Source: JADJPL01 sp049315745
GTDB lineage: Bacteria > Bacteroidota > Bacteroidia > Chitinophagales > Saprospiraceae
Length of the DNA stretch: 41,566 bases
Reading direction: 5' to 3'
Assembly (NCBI GenBank): GCA_049315745.1
Contig: JBMOJO010000007.1
Location: 1 to 41,566 of the forward strand
Numbering within the stretch: position 1 is the first letter of the stretch; every line of letters begins with the position of its first letter. Positions 33,238 to 41,512 of this stretch are shown here, piece by piece. The notes beneath the pieces were generated by a model that ran no database searches, was not told where the DNA came from, and saw nothing but the letters and a program-made list of their open reading frames with translations. Both the position numbers and the translations under genes were made by a program.

Positions 33238-33280
33238 GCAATAAAAAAGGCCTTGCTTTTGGCAAGGCCTTTTTTATTGC
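33238..33280. terminator. Bidirectional intrinsic terminator with a 19-bp perfect stem
   Basis: GCAATAAAAAAGGCCTTGC (33238-33256) pairs perfectly with 33262-33280 around the loop TTTTG. The GC core GGCCTTGC is flanked by A6 on one side and T6 on the other, so it works as a Rho-independent terminator on either strand. It lies 14 bases after the rplS stop (minus strand) and downstream of the giant gene (plus strand). Confidence 0.85.
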
Positions 33281-33294
33281 AACAGTGTACAGGA

Positions 33295-33651
33295 CTATTC
33301 TTTGACGAATTTTTTCTCTTTGATCCTTGCTTTTTTGCCCACCAGATCGCGCAGATAGAAGAGGCGTGCCCGGCGGACTTTCCCGCGCTTCAGGAGCTGG
33401 ACTTCGGTGAGGTTGGGCGAAGAGAATGGGAAGATTCTTTCTACGCCTACGCCATTGGATACTTTGCGCACCGTGAAAGTCTTTGTGGCCCCCTGGCCTT
33501 TGATTTGGATGACATCGCCGCGGAAGGACTGAATCCTTTCTTTGTCACCTTCGATGATTTTATAGCTGACCACGATGTTGTCGCCAGGGCGGAAAGCGGG
33601 GAAATCCCGCGAAGGGGTCAACTGCTCGTGAACAAACTTGATGGCGTCCAT
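33295..33651 (-). CDS. rplS: Large ribosomal subunit protein bL19
   Basis: This 118-residue basic protein is ribosomal protein L19, located at the interface of the 30S and 50S subunits. Family features are FRPGDNIVVSYKIIEGDKER, IQSFRGDVI, TFTVRKVSNGVGVERIFPFS, SPNLTEVQLLKRGKVRRARL and YLRDLVGKKARIKE. The length is normal (about 115-120). The ATG at 33651 gives the expected N-terminus. It is monocistronic here, with a TACCTTTG promoter element 44 bases upstream and a strong bidirectional terminator after it; the common neighbours trmD and rimM are not adjacent. Confidence 0.96.
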   Translation of the reverse strand: MDAIKFVHEQLTPSRDFPAFRPGDNIVVSYKIIEGDKERIQSFRGDVIQIKGQGATKTFTVRKVSNGVGVERIFPFSSPNLTEVQLLKRGKVRRARLFYLRDLVGKKARIKEKKFVKE

Positions 33652-33695
33652 TGGTATATGCTTTAATAAATGAAACAGGTCTTGCTTAAGCCGTG

Positions 33696-33703
33696 CAAAG
33701 GTA
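33696..33703 (-). promoter_or_regulatory. -7 element TACCTTTG of rplS
   Basis: Read on the minus strand, this is TACCTTTG, matching TANNTTTG, 44 bases before the rplS ATG. The identical octamer precedes the PKD protein operon at 38371-38378. Confidence 0.5.
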
Positions 33704-33742
33704 ATGATTATTTCTTTTACTGGAATACTTTTTTAGAACAAT

Positions 33743-36019
33743 TTAGCGAATGAGGGTGACGAAGCCTTTATATTCGTAGGGGTCGCCCCGGGGCCCGGTA
33801 AAAGAGACCAACACGACATAAACCCCAGGCGGGGCTTCCTGGCCGTTGTTGAATTTCCGGCCGTTCCAACCGACCGATGGGTCTTCGGCCAGATAGACCA
33901 TCTCCCCCCAGCGGTTCCATATTTGGAAGCGGAAATTGCGGATGCCCGGCAGAACGCCCACCCCTTTGAAAAAATCGTTCACGGAGTCTTCATTGGGGGT
34001 AAAGGCATTGGGAAGATGATAGGCCACGAGTGGCTTGACATCAATGACCTGGGCGGAGGTATCTGTACATCCGCTTGGGTGGGTCACGATCAGTTTTACT
34101 TCGAACATACCCGTGTCGGGAAATGTATAGGTCGGGTTGCGCTCACGGGAGAATGCGCCGTTGCCGAAATCCCAGTACCAGGCGATACTGCGCTCGGATT
34201 GCTCTTCGAACTGGACCTTCGGTGCGAGGTTACTGACTGCCTTTGGGGCAAAAGAAAAATCCGATAGTGGGGCCTGATAAATGGTAATCAGGTCTTTGAA
34301 CAGGGTATCTGTTTTGCAACCGATGGGGGAGACCAGGTTGAGGGAAACGGAATACAGCCCCGGTTTTTCATAGACGTGGGTGGGGCTGATGAGCCCGCTT
34401 TTCCCGCCATCGCCAAAATCCCAGTTGATGGTATAGGAGTCATCAATGGGGAAAGACAGGTTTTCAAAGAAAATTTTACCCGGGGTGCACCCCTGAAAGC
34501 TGTTGGGCGCGATGACGATGAGGGCAGGCACAGGGAAATAAGGGACGTCCCGAATCGTGGAAGCAGAACAAAGGTTCGTATCTTTAACAGCAAGGGCAAC
34601 GGGGATTTTTCCGGGCTTTCGGTAGATATGCTGGGTTTGTTCGCCCTTGCCATTGGCCCCGTCGCCAAAATTCCAGGTCCAATCCACGATTTTTCCGCTG
34701 CCAGACCTCGAATTATCTTTAAAATATACCGGCCCGGAGACGCAGGTGTCGTATTCGAAATTGAAATCCGCCGTAATATCCGGAAAGATCCTCACCTGGA
34801 TGTTTGCCGTATCGCCGCAGTCTGTGCCGGGGTTAAGGATCAACTGGCCCCTGTAATTTCCCACGCCGGGGAAGGTTACGGTAGGCTCCCATTCATTAAA
34901 GGTTTTGACCTGGCCGCCGATATTGAAGCGCCATTCGTACTTTGAGATAAATTGCCGCTGAAAGCTTTCGTTGACAAATTTGATATCGGTAAGGCCGCAG
35001 GAGTTGACTTCAAACTCTTTGTCGCTGATAATTTTATTTTCTTTGATATCGGCCACAACGGTAGGGTCGCAATTGGCCACGTTGAACTGGAAGTCCCGGA
35101 AAACTTTGCTCAGCAACTTTCCGGTGACTTTATCGTACTCGTACAGGCAGACCCCGACAACGTATTGCCCGAGTAATTTTGGGGTGCCCGTAATAATACC
35201 TGTATTCGGGTCTATTTGTATGAGGGGGTCGCCCCCCATCGGCGCCACAGGCGTGTAGAGCGGCTGTACGAAGTTAACTTCCCGATAGGGCGGGGGGCAG
35301 GCAGGATTGGGATAAGCGCCGTTGCAGCCACCGAAGGTAGGTGCCTGTACGGCAGGGCCTCCACCGGCCAGGGGCGAGCAAAAGGCGTACACGAGCTGAT
35401 CGCCGTCGGGATCGGTCGCCGAATGGTCAAAGTTGAGCGGGTTATTCGCACAAATGACGGTCGGCGGAAATTGATTGAATACCGGGCTGCTGTTGCACTT
35501 CGTCTGTGCCTCCGGTGTGATCTCTATCGTATAGGTCGCACCTACATCGCCCGGTGAAATGAGGTTGTTGACCGTCAGGTTCCTGCAGCAGCGCTGATAG
35601 GAGATATGGTAGCTGTCTGTGGACTGCGGCAGCCTGACATTATACTGGCTGAGCCGGAAAACATAGCGGCCCTGCTCAACACAAATATTGGGCGGGATCA
35701 GACAGGGATAGTCCGGACGGGATACCGGAGTAGTAGATTGCAGGGGCACATTCAGCCTGGCGATAAAATTGGATTGGCTCAGACGGTCACAGGGCGTGGT
35801 GCTGCCGCAGCGATAGATTGCGATAAATGCGAAGGGGTCGAGTTGGGCACAACCGGTACAGCTACAATCCCGATAGATGTAAAGGGTGAATTCATAGTCG
35901 CCCTCCCCCAGGCATTTGTACGTTATCGTACCCCCAATAATATGTCGTGCGGACAGGGATACGGGGGTGCCTGCACAAAGCAAGGCGAGTAAAAATAAAA
36001 ATAATATTTTTTTGGCCAT
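33743..36019 (-). CDS. PKD-domain surface protein with T9SS type B sorting domain (paralogue 2)
   Basis: This 758-residue protein has a signal peptide (ILFLFLLALLCAGTPVSLSA). The N-terminal about 330 residues form a domain shared with the next gene upstream: HIIGGTITYKCLG, YRDC, ICVEQGRYVFRLS, ISYQRCCRNLTVNNL, YTIEITPEAQTKCNSSPVF and DPDGDQLVYAFCSPLAGGG, with many paired cysteines. PKD-type modules follow (WTWNFGDGANG, INWDFGDGGKS, WYWDFGNGAFS). The C-terminal about 90 residues are a type B sorting domain (YHLPNAFTPNEDSVNDFFKG, FQIWNRWGEMVY, WNGRK). It is expected on the cell surface or in the matrix after type IX export. It starts 16 bases after the stop of its paralogue, so the pair is one operon and a tandem duplication. 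The function is unknown. Confidence 0.9.
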   Translation of the reverse strand: MAKKILFLFLLALLCAGTPVSLSARHIIGGTITYKCLGEGDYEFTLYIYRDCSCTGCAQLDPFAFIAIYRCGSTTPCDRLSQSNFIARLNVPLQSTTPVSRPDYPCLIPPNICVEQGRYVFRLSQYNVRLPQSTDSYHISYQRCCRNLTVNNLISPGDVGATYTIEITPEAQTKCNSSPVFNQFPPTVICANNPLNFDHSATDPDGDQLVYAFCSPLAGGGPAVQAPTFGGCNGAYPNPACPPPYREVNFVQPLYTPVAPMGGDPLIQIDPNTGIITGTPKLLGQYVVGVCLYEYDKVTGKLLSKVFRDFQFNVANCDPTVVADIKENKIISDKEFEVNSCGLTDIKFVNESFQRQFISKYEWRFNIGGQVKTFNEWEPTVTFPGVGNYRGQLILNPGTDCGDTANIQVRIFPDITADFNFEYDTCVSGPVYFKDNSRSGSGKIVDWTWNFGDGANGKGEQTQHIYRKPGKIPVALAVKDTNLCSASTIRDVPYFPVPALIVIAPNSFQGCTPGKIFFENLSFPIDDSYTINWDFGDGGKSGLISPTHVYEKPGLYSVSLNLVSPIGCKTDTLFKDLITIYQAPLSDFSFAPKAVSNLAPKVQFEEQSERSIAWYWDFGNGAFSRERNPTYTFPDTGMFEVKLIVTHPSGCTDTSAQVIDVKPLVAYHLPNAFTPNEDSVNDFFKGVGVLPGIRNFRFQIWNRWGEMVYLAEDPSVGWNGRKFNNGQEAPPGVYVVLVSFTGPRGDPYEYKGFVTLIR

Positions 36020-36035
36020 GACGCGGTATTGTACT

Positions 36036-38309
36036 TTATCGCAATAGGGTTACAGTGCCTTCAAAGACTTTTTCCTTACCTTCGGTATCTTTGTACACCG
36101 CCCTGTAAAAATACACATCTTGCGGCAAGATCCCACCGGTATTGAACACGCGACCGTTCCAGGCATCCTCGGCGGACTTGCCCTGAAAGATCAGGTTGCC
36201 CCAACGGCTGTAGATCGCGAGTTGATAGCCTTCTGCCCCCTGTAGGCCACCCAAGGGGCCAAATGTGTCGTTAATCCCGTCGCCGTCGGGGGTAAACACG
36301 TTGGGCCAATAAACGGATTCGGCCACCGCAATCCGGATCTCCTGCACTGCGGTATCTCTGCAACCGTCTGCCGAGGCAGCAATCAGCCGGATTTGGTAGC
36401 TGCCGGATTCGGCGAAGGTGAAGCTTGGGTCGGCAGCGTTGGACTGTCCACGCCCCGCAAAATCCCATTGCCAGGATTGGGCATTCGTGGAAAGGTCTTT
36501 AAATTCGAGCTTTTGATTATTGCCTTTGGGATTGTCGGGGGAAAAAGAAAAGTTGGCGATGACGCCGGTGCCTATACGAATCTCAGGGATACGCGCTTCC
36601 CTGAAGCATCCGTTTGGTGCACTCAGGCGTGCAGTAACCTGGTAAACCCCGGGCAACCTGTAGGTATATACCGGGTTGGGAAGGGTTGCGCTACCCCCTT
36701 CCCCGAAGGCCCAACGCAGGGAAACCCCGCTGCCGGTGCCTGAAAAATCGGTGTTCGAGAACCGGATAGCGGCAGGCGTACATCCACCGACCGGCGTAGC
36801 CTGGATTGCGAAAGGATCGGGCAGCGGATAGTAGCTAAAGGTTTTGGACGCCTCGGCTCCGCAACCATCACCAGTCGTAACTTGCAAGCGGACCGTCTGA
36901 GTACCGGGCGCCGGGAATTGAAAAGTGGGGTCCTTTCGGGTGTCGGGGGAAATATTGGCGCCAAAGCTCCAGCGATAAGCTGTTATTGGACGGCCGCCGG
37001 CATCGCTGAGGTCGGTAAACTGGAAACTTCCCTGCCGGCAGGTGTCTCCTTCTATCCGGAATGCTGCCTGAAGCGGTGGCCTTACCGTTACCTGTACCTG
37101 AGCGGTATCCGAGCAAATCGTACCGGGGTTGAGGATTAACCTGCCCGGATAAGCGCCGGGCCCGGGAAAGGAAAATTTTCCATCCCATTCCGTACTGGTC
37201 AGCTTTCCGCCCGGCACGTCAAATTCCCAGCGGTAAGTATTGATGAGCTCGCGCTTGTAGCTCCGGTTGATCAGGGTGACCTCGGATTGCCCGCAGGACT
37301 GAACCAGCGAGACCCCCTGGGCACTTATGGTATCCCTTTTAATCTCTGCGATGATATTGTTTTCACAGCGCGTAATGTTGAACTGGAAGTCGCGCAGTAC
37401 CCTGCTGAGCAGTTTGCCGTTGCGGTATTCCGACATACAGACCCCTACCACAAACTGCCCAAGCTGTAGCGGTGCGCCACTCATTTGACCGGTGGCGGGG
37501 TCAAGCCTGAAATTTGCATTGATGCCGAGCGGCTGGGCTGCACTATAGGTCGGGCCGATATAGTTGATTGGCGCGTACGGAGGGGGCAGGTCGGGGTCAG
37601 GTGCCACGCCGGTGCCGCTGTTGGGTAGAAGGGTATTCTCGCCGCCGCCCAGCAATGACCCGCAAAGTGTATAAACCAGCGAATCGCCTTCCTTGTCAAT
37701 GCCCATGTGGTCGAAGCTGAAGTTTGCCCCGGCACAAAGGACAACCGGAGGAAAGAAACGGAAGGTCGGGCTGTTGTTGCAGGTCTTTTGTGCCTCCGGG
37801 GAGAGTTCTATGGTATAGGTAGCCCCGGAACGCTCCGGGGCTGTGACGTTGGTAATCGTATTGTTCCGGCAACAACGCTGGTACGTGATGATATAACTGA
37901 CGTCTTCTATGGGGAGGTCTACCTCAAGGGTATAGATCCCTTCTTCTACGCAGACGTTTTCAGGTACCTGGACACAGGAATTGCCGGGGTCGGGCTGTAC
38001 CTTGGTCACCTTAGGGGTCGCGAGGTAAAAGGTTCTGGGGAGGTTGGTCCGGTCGCTTCGGAATAGTGTTACAGATGCAGGGAAATTGCCCGGGGTAGAG
38101 TCAAAATTTGACCCCGGGGCAAGGCAATCCCTGTAAATTTTGAAAGTAAAGCGATAGCGCCGCGAATTACTGCCAGGATCATTCTGGCTAAAACCCAGGC
38201 ATTCGTAAGTGATCTGGCCGCCGATGATATGGGCCGAAAACACCGGTTTCTGCGCACAGCAAAGTACGATGCCGAGGAAGACGCGCCAGTGCAATAAAGA
38301 GGTTCTCAC
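36036..38309 (-). CDS. PKD-domain surface protein with T9SS type B sorting domain (paralogue 1)
   Basis: This 757-residue protein begins with a GTG at 38309 and a signal peptide (LLHWRVFLGIVLCCAQKPVFSA). It has the same plan as its downstream neighbour: HIIGGQITYECLG, IYRDC, NVCVEEGIYTLEV, ITYQRCCRNNTITNV, YTIELSPEAQKTCNNSP and KEGDSLVYTLCGSLLGGG, then PKD modules (YRWSFGANIS, LRWAFGEGGS, WQWDFAGRGQS) and a type B sorting domain (VYWPNVFTPDGDGINDTFGP, IYSRWGNLIFQ, WNGRVFN). Length and domain order match within one residue, but the sequences are well diverged, so the duplication is not recent. It is the first gene of the pair. A TACCTTTG element lies 61 bases upstream, and the palindrome ACAAACGTTTGT (38308-38319) overlaps its start codon. 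Confidence 0.9.
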   Translation of the reverse strand: MRTSLLHWRVFLGIVLCCAQKPVFSAHIIGGQITYECLGFSQNDPGSNSRRYRFTFKIYRDCLAPGSNFDSTPGNFPASVTLFRSDRTNLPRTFYLATPKVTKVQPDPGNSCVQVPENVCVEEGIYTLEVDLPIEDVSYIITYQRCCRNNTITNVTAPERSGATYTIELSPEAQKTCNNSPTFRFFPPVVLCAGANFSFDHMGIDKEGDSLVYTLCGSLLGGGENTLLPNSGTGVAPDPDLPPPYAPINYIGPTYSAAQPLGINANFRLDPATGQMSGAPLQLGQFVVGVCMSEYRNGKLLSRVLRDFQFNITRCENNIIAEIKRDTISAQGVSLVQSCGQSEVTLINRSYKRELINTYRWEFDVPGGKLTSTEWDGKFSFPGPGAYPGRLILNPGTICSDTAQVQVTVRPPLQAAFRIEGDTCRQGSFQFTDLSDAGGRPITAYRWSFGANISPDTRKDPTFQFPAPGTQTVRLQVTTGDGCGAEASKTFSYYPLPDPFAIQATPVGGCTPAAIRFSNTDFSGTGSGVSLRWAFGEGGSATLPNPVYTYRLPGVYQVTARLSAPNGCFREARIPEIRIGTGVIANFSFSPDNPKGNNQKLEFKDLSTNAQSWQWDFAGRGQSNAADPSFTFAESGSYQIRLIAASADGCRDTAVQEIRIAVAESVYWPNVFTPDGDGINDTFGPLGGLQGAEGYQLAIYSRWGNLIFQGKSAEDAWNGRVFNTGGILPQDVYFYRAVYKDTEGKEKVFEGTVTLLR

Positions 38310-38370
38310 AAACGTTTGTATAATTTTTTAAAAAATCAACGAAAGGGATACCTAATAACGAAATTTTCTC

Positions 38371-38378
38371 CAAAGGTA
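38371..38378 (-). promoter_or_regulatory. -7 element TACCTTTG of the PKD protein operon
   Basis: On the minus strand this reads TACCTTTG, identical to the rplS element, 61 bases before the GTG start. No -33 TTTG was found at a suitable distance. Confidence 0.45.
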
Positions 38379-38473
38379 TTCTTTCTTTTGTGGAAAAAAA
38401 GCAGGGCCCGCTAAACCAGGCCAAGGGAATAGGTTTGCAAAGGTTACCCAACAATAACAACAAGCGCGATGCC

Positions 38474-39049
38474 ATGGACATTACACCGCCTACGATTGAA
38501 GAGCTGGCCGTAGTACTGCAAAACAGCGGCGTCGCGCTCCTGCCTACAGATACGGTTTGGAGCGCGGTCGTTCTGTTAGATAGCCGCAGAGGTTTTGGCA
38601 AATTGGAGCACTGCCTGGCCATGGTACCTGGACTGCCATGGCCTGAATTACTGGTGCGCGACACTGAACAGGCAAAGCAGTACATCGCCCACCTGCACCC
38701 CCGTCTGGAAACGCTTTGGAACCACCACACGCGGCCCCTGTCTATTCTGTTTGACAATCCTGTCAATCTCCCTCCGGGGTTGTTGCAAGCTGATGGGGGT
38801 GTAGTCTTGAGGCTTGTAACAGACGTGTTTTTGAAGCGCCTGATCGAAAAATTAGGCCTGCCCCTGATTGCGTTACCGGCATTTACAGCGCAGGGGGAGG
38901 TCGCTTTACATTTTGACGAGATCAGCGGCGCGCTAAAGGAGCAAATGGACTATATTGCCGGCAACCAGGGCCGGGGGATTGCACCGGGCGAAATTTCGGT
39001 AATGGTCCGTCTGACCGCAATAGAGGAGCTGGAATTCATCCGGGAGTAA
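38474..39049 (+). CDS. Degenerate Sua5/YciO/YrdC-domain protein
   Basis: This protein of about 191 residues resembles the TsaC/Sua5 family that makes threonylcarbamoyl-AMP for tRNA t6A. ALLPTDTVWSAV matches the family's PTDTVWG motif, and RPLSILFDNPVNLPPGLLQ corresponds to the RPLT region. Expected features are missing: the GCDA and KKR segments after PTDTVW are absent or replaced, and the nucleotide-binding STSAN is replaced by ALPAFTAQG. It is therefore likely a diverged paralogue, not the essential enzyme, perhaps with another ligand. The ATG at 38474 is preferred; a GTG at 38390 in the same frame would add 28 low-complexity residues. Its last 14 bases overlap the end of the convergent protease gene. 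Confidence 0.65.
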   Translation: MDITPPTIEELAVVLQNSGVALLPTDTVWSAVVLLDSRRGFGKLEHCLAMVPGLPWPELLVRDTEQAKQYIAHLHPRLETLWNHHTRPLSILFDNPVNLPPGLLQADGGVVLRLVTDVFLKRLIEKLGLPLIALPAFTAQGEVALHFDEISGALKEQMDYIAGNQGRGIAPGEISVMVRLTAIEELEFIRE

Positions 39050-40727
39050 GCCCACCTGCCCTAAAGGGCTTTTTTTTCGGTGTAAACAGGTGTTGCAGGG
39101 CCTTTTGAACGGTTGGGTCATGCTGGTTGATTACCTGAAAATAGGCCTCCGGGCCAAATAAATTTCTGGCCACATGGGCTTTGATCAGGTAAGGCAGTCG
39201 GCTTTTTACTGCTTGCCACTCCAGCGGGGAAAAGCCGGGAGCGGTACTGGTCAGGTACTGCTTAAATGCTGCAACCGTACTGTCGCCGATAGTATATTGC
39301 CGAAAATACAATGTGCGTTCCCCTTCAAAGCGTTTTTTTGCCTCGCCATAGCTGCTCAGGGAAAAAACGGGAAGCTTGTTCCTGACCTCCTGCATGATCG
39401 GGAGCTGCCCGATACTGTCTGCCGGGATGGTTATGTCCGGAAGTATCCCGCCGCCGCTGTACACCACGCGCCCGGCATCTGTAAAATATACCGTTGAGTC
39501 AGGCCCATTCCCGGTCCCAGCCGCAACTGCCGGTCCGGATACCTCCGCCGGGCCGGTTGTTTTGGTGATCACCTGCCCATTCTTTTTGTATGGTCGTTGG
39601 ATTGATCTGCCAGAGGGCGTGAAATAACGTGCAACGGTAAGGCGGACTGCAGAGCCATCGCCGAGGGCATATTGTTCCTGGACCAGCCCCTTACCATAAG
39701 AACGACGGCCAATCACCAGGCCCCGGTCGTGGTCCTGGACGGCGCCTGCAATGATTTCGCTCGCAGATGCACTGCCTTCGTCTATAAGGACAGCGATTTT
39801 TCCGATATCAAAAAAAGCGCGGCCACTGGAGTGATAATCGGAGCGGTGGACGGTCCGTCCCTCCGTGTAAACCATAAGTACTCCGCGTTCGGGGAAGATT
39901 TGGCTCAGGATATTAGATGCCTGCTGAAGGTAGCCTCCGGGATTATGCCGCAGATCGAGGATAAGATGGATTTGCCGGTTACGCGCGGAGAGGCGCTCCA
40001 GCGCCGCGAGGAACTCTTTGTCTGTAGTCGCGCTGAAGCGGTTAATCCGGATATAGGCCACCCGGTCGTTGAGCCAGTAAGCGGCATCAACACTTTTGAT
40101 GGGGATGCGCCGGCGTTCCAGGGTGAGGGTCTTGGGGGATTTTCCCGGATACCGGAGGATAGCTATACGCACCTTACTTTTATTTTCGTCCCTCAGGCGC
40201 CTGATGATATCGTCGCTGTTCAGACCTTTTCCGGAAACCAGGGAATCTTCGACAGCAATAATCTTGTCGCCGGCGAGGATACCGGCTTTCTTCGCCGGGC
40301 TATCACCAGCGACACTGACCACAACGACCGTATCCCCGAGCAACAGGAACTCGACGCCGATGCCCATGAATTCCCCCGCCATCTGTTCCTTGATTTTGGA
40401 CAGTTCTTCCGGGGAAATATAGGAAGAGTGCGGGTCGAGTTGCCGCAGTACGGCGGTAATAGCTTCGTCCACGAGCTTATGGCGATCTACCTCATCCACA
40501 TATTTTGCCTCGATATAGCGAATGAGTGCCTCTATTTTGTGGTTGGGGGAGGCGTCATCCGGTGTAGCAGGGCCGGAGAGCCGCATCCCGATATAAATCC
40601 CTGCGGCCAATGCGATAGAGAGCATTAAAGGCAGCCAGATAGCAACGGGGGAGGGCTTGGGCTTTTTATTCGCCTGCATATTCCGCTGAATTAAGTTGGT
40701 TAAGCGCTTCTGAACGGCAGGGGCCAT
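39036..40727 (-). CDS. S41 family C-terminal processing peptidase
   Basis: This protein of about 563 residues is a CtpA/Prc-type serine protease of the periplasm. One N-terminal membrane anchor (VAIWLPLMLSIALAAGIYIG) is followed by an N-terminal helical part (IRYIEAKYVDEVDRHKLVDE), a PDZ domain (MGIGVEFLLLGDTVVVVSV, AGILAGDKIIAVEDS) and the catalytic core. The nucleophile serine is in IDEGSASASEIIAGA and the general-base lysine in GRRSYGKGLVQEQ. The tail has an extra region after the core. The start is uncertain: ATG at 40727, ATG at 40679, or TTG at 40751; all keep the anchor. Such enzymes trim or degrade envelope proteins. On the minus strand, AATCTTTG at 40789-40796 is a possible -7 element. 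Confidence 0.93.
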   Translation of the reverse strand: MAPAVQKRLTNLIQRNMQANKKPKPSPVAIWLPLMLSIALAAGIYIGMRLSGPATPDDASPNHKIEALIRYIEAKYVDEVDRHKLVDEAITAVLRQLDPHSSYISPEELSKIKEQMAGEFMGIGVEFLLLGDTVVVVSVAGDSPAKKAGILAGDKIIAVEDSLVSGKGLNSDDIIRRLRDENKSKVRIAILRYPGKSPKTLTLERRRIPIKSVDAAYWLNDRVAYIRINRFSATTDKEFLAALERLSARNRQIHLILDLRHNPGGYLQQASNILSQIFPERGVLMVYTEGRTVHRSDYHSSGRAFFDIGKIAVLIDEGSASASEIIAGAVQDHDRGLVIGRRSYGKGLVQEQYALGDGSAVRLTVARYFTPSGRSIQRPYKKNGQVITKTTGPAEVSGPAVAAGTGNGPDSTVYFTDAGRVVYSGGGILPDITIPADSIGQLPIMQEVRNKLPVFSLSSYGEAKKRFEGERTLYFRQYTIGDSTVAAFKQYLTSTAPGFSPLEWQAVKSRLPYLIKAHVARNLFGPEAYFQVINQHDPTVQKALQHLFTPKKKPFRAGGLTPG

Positions 40728-40982
40728 TGTGTGCCGGCGGCTTTCCCCCAAGCGCTTTTTATTAATATTTCAAAAAAAGGCCGTAATGCAAAGATTTTTT
40801 CAAAATAATAAGCAAAAGACCCGATCTGTTTAAAAAAAAAGCAATTATTTTGTCAGAAGTTGGAGGCGCTGAAGACCGCAAGGGGCAGTTTTCCGCTTTG
40901 ATGCAGAATGACAGCACTGTGTGCCGGTTTTATGTGGCCTGCCACTATAAAGCAATAGGAAAGTTCCCGAAAAAGTTCAAAT

Positions 40983-41465
40983 ATGGTAAAAAATATAGAG
41001 ATAGATAAACTGGACAGGCAGATTTTGTCTATGCTAATGGAGAATGCAAAGATCCCCTATACCGAGATTGCAAAAAAGCTTTATGTTTCAGGTGGGACAG
41101 TCCATGTGCGAATGAAAAAACTGGAAGACGCAGGCGTGGTAAAGGGATATAGCGTGGATGTAGATTATGCCAAAATCGGATACGATATCAGCGCTTTTTT
41201 AGGAATTTACCTGGACAAGAGCTCCTTGTACAAGGAAGTTGTCACGGCGCTGGAAAATATCCCGGAGGTCGTAGCGGCATATTACTCCACCGGCCTGTAC
41301 AGTGTTTTCGTCCGGATTATCTGCAGGGATACTAATCATCTGCGGGAGGTCCTCCACGAAAAAATCCAGAAAATAGCGGGCATACAACGCACGGAGACCT
41401 TTATTTCGCTGGAGGAGAGTATAAACAGGCACCTCGAGATCATGAACAAGGGCGAGATGCCCTGA
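40983..41465 (+). CDS. Lrp/AsnC family transcriptional regulator
   Basis: This 160-residue protein is a feast/famine regulator. The N-terminal winged helix-turn-helix spans about residues 6-60 (IDKLDRQILSMLMENAKIPY, AKKLYVSGGTVHVRMKKLED, AGVVKGYSV), and the C-terminal RAM/AsnC ligand-binding domain about 70-150 (ISAFLGIYLDKSSL, VVAAYYSTGLYSVFVRIICR, GIQRTETFISLEES). It should bind DNA as dimers or higher oligomers and respond to an amino acid. Its targets are unknown; the neighbouring genes give no hint. It is divergent from the S41 protease gene, with 255 bases between the start codons, room for regulation of both. The ATG at 40983 fits the family length. A copy of the palindromic element begins 49 bases after the stop. 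Confidence 0.94.
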   Translation: MVKNIEIDKLDRQILSMLMENAKIPYTEIAKKLYVSGGTVHVRMKKLEDAGVVKGYSVDVDYAKIGYDISAFLGIYLDKSSLYKEVVTALENIPEVVAAYYSTGLYSVFVRIICRDTNHLREVLHEKIQKIAGIQRTETFISLEESINRHLEIMNKGEMP

Positions 41466-41512
41466 ACTAAAGTCAGCTTTTGGACGAGGGTTCCGGTTTA
41501 ATTTTCCAGCGA

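Noticed and set aside
32991..33265. Small proteins read from the palindromic elements
   Set aside because: Similar short frames appear on both strands of several copies because the DNA is palindromic; they lack independent evidence of coding.
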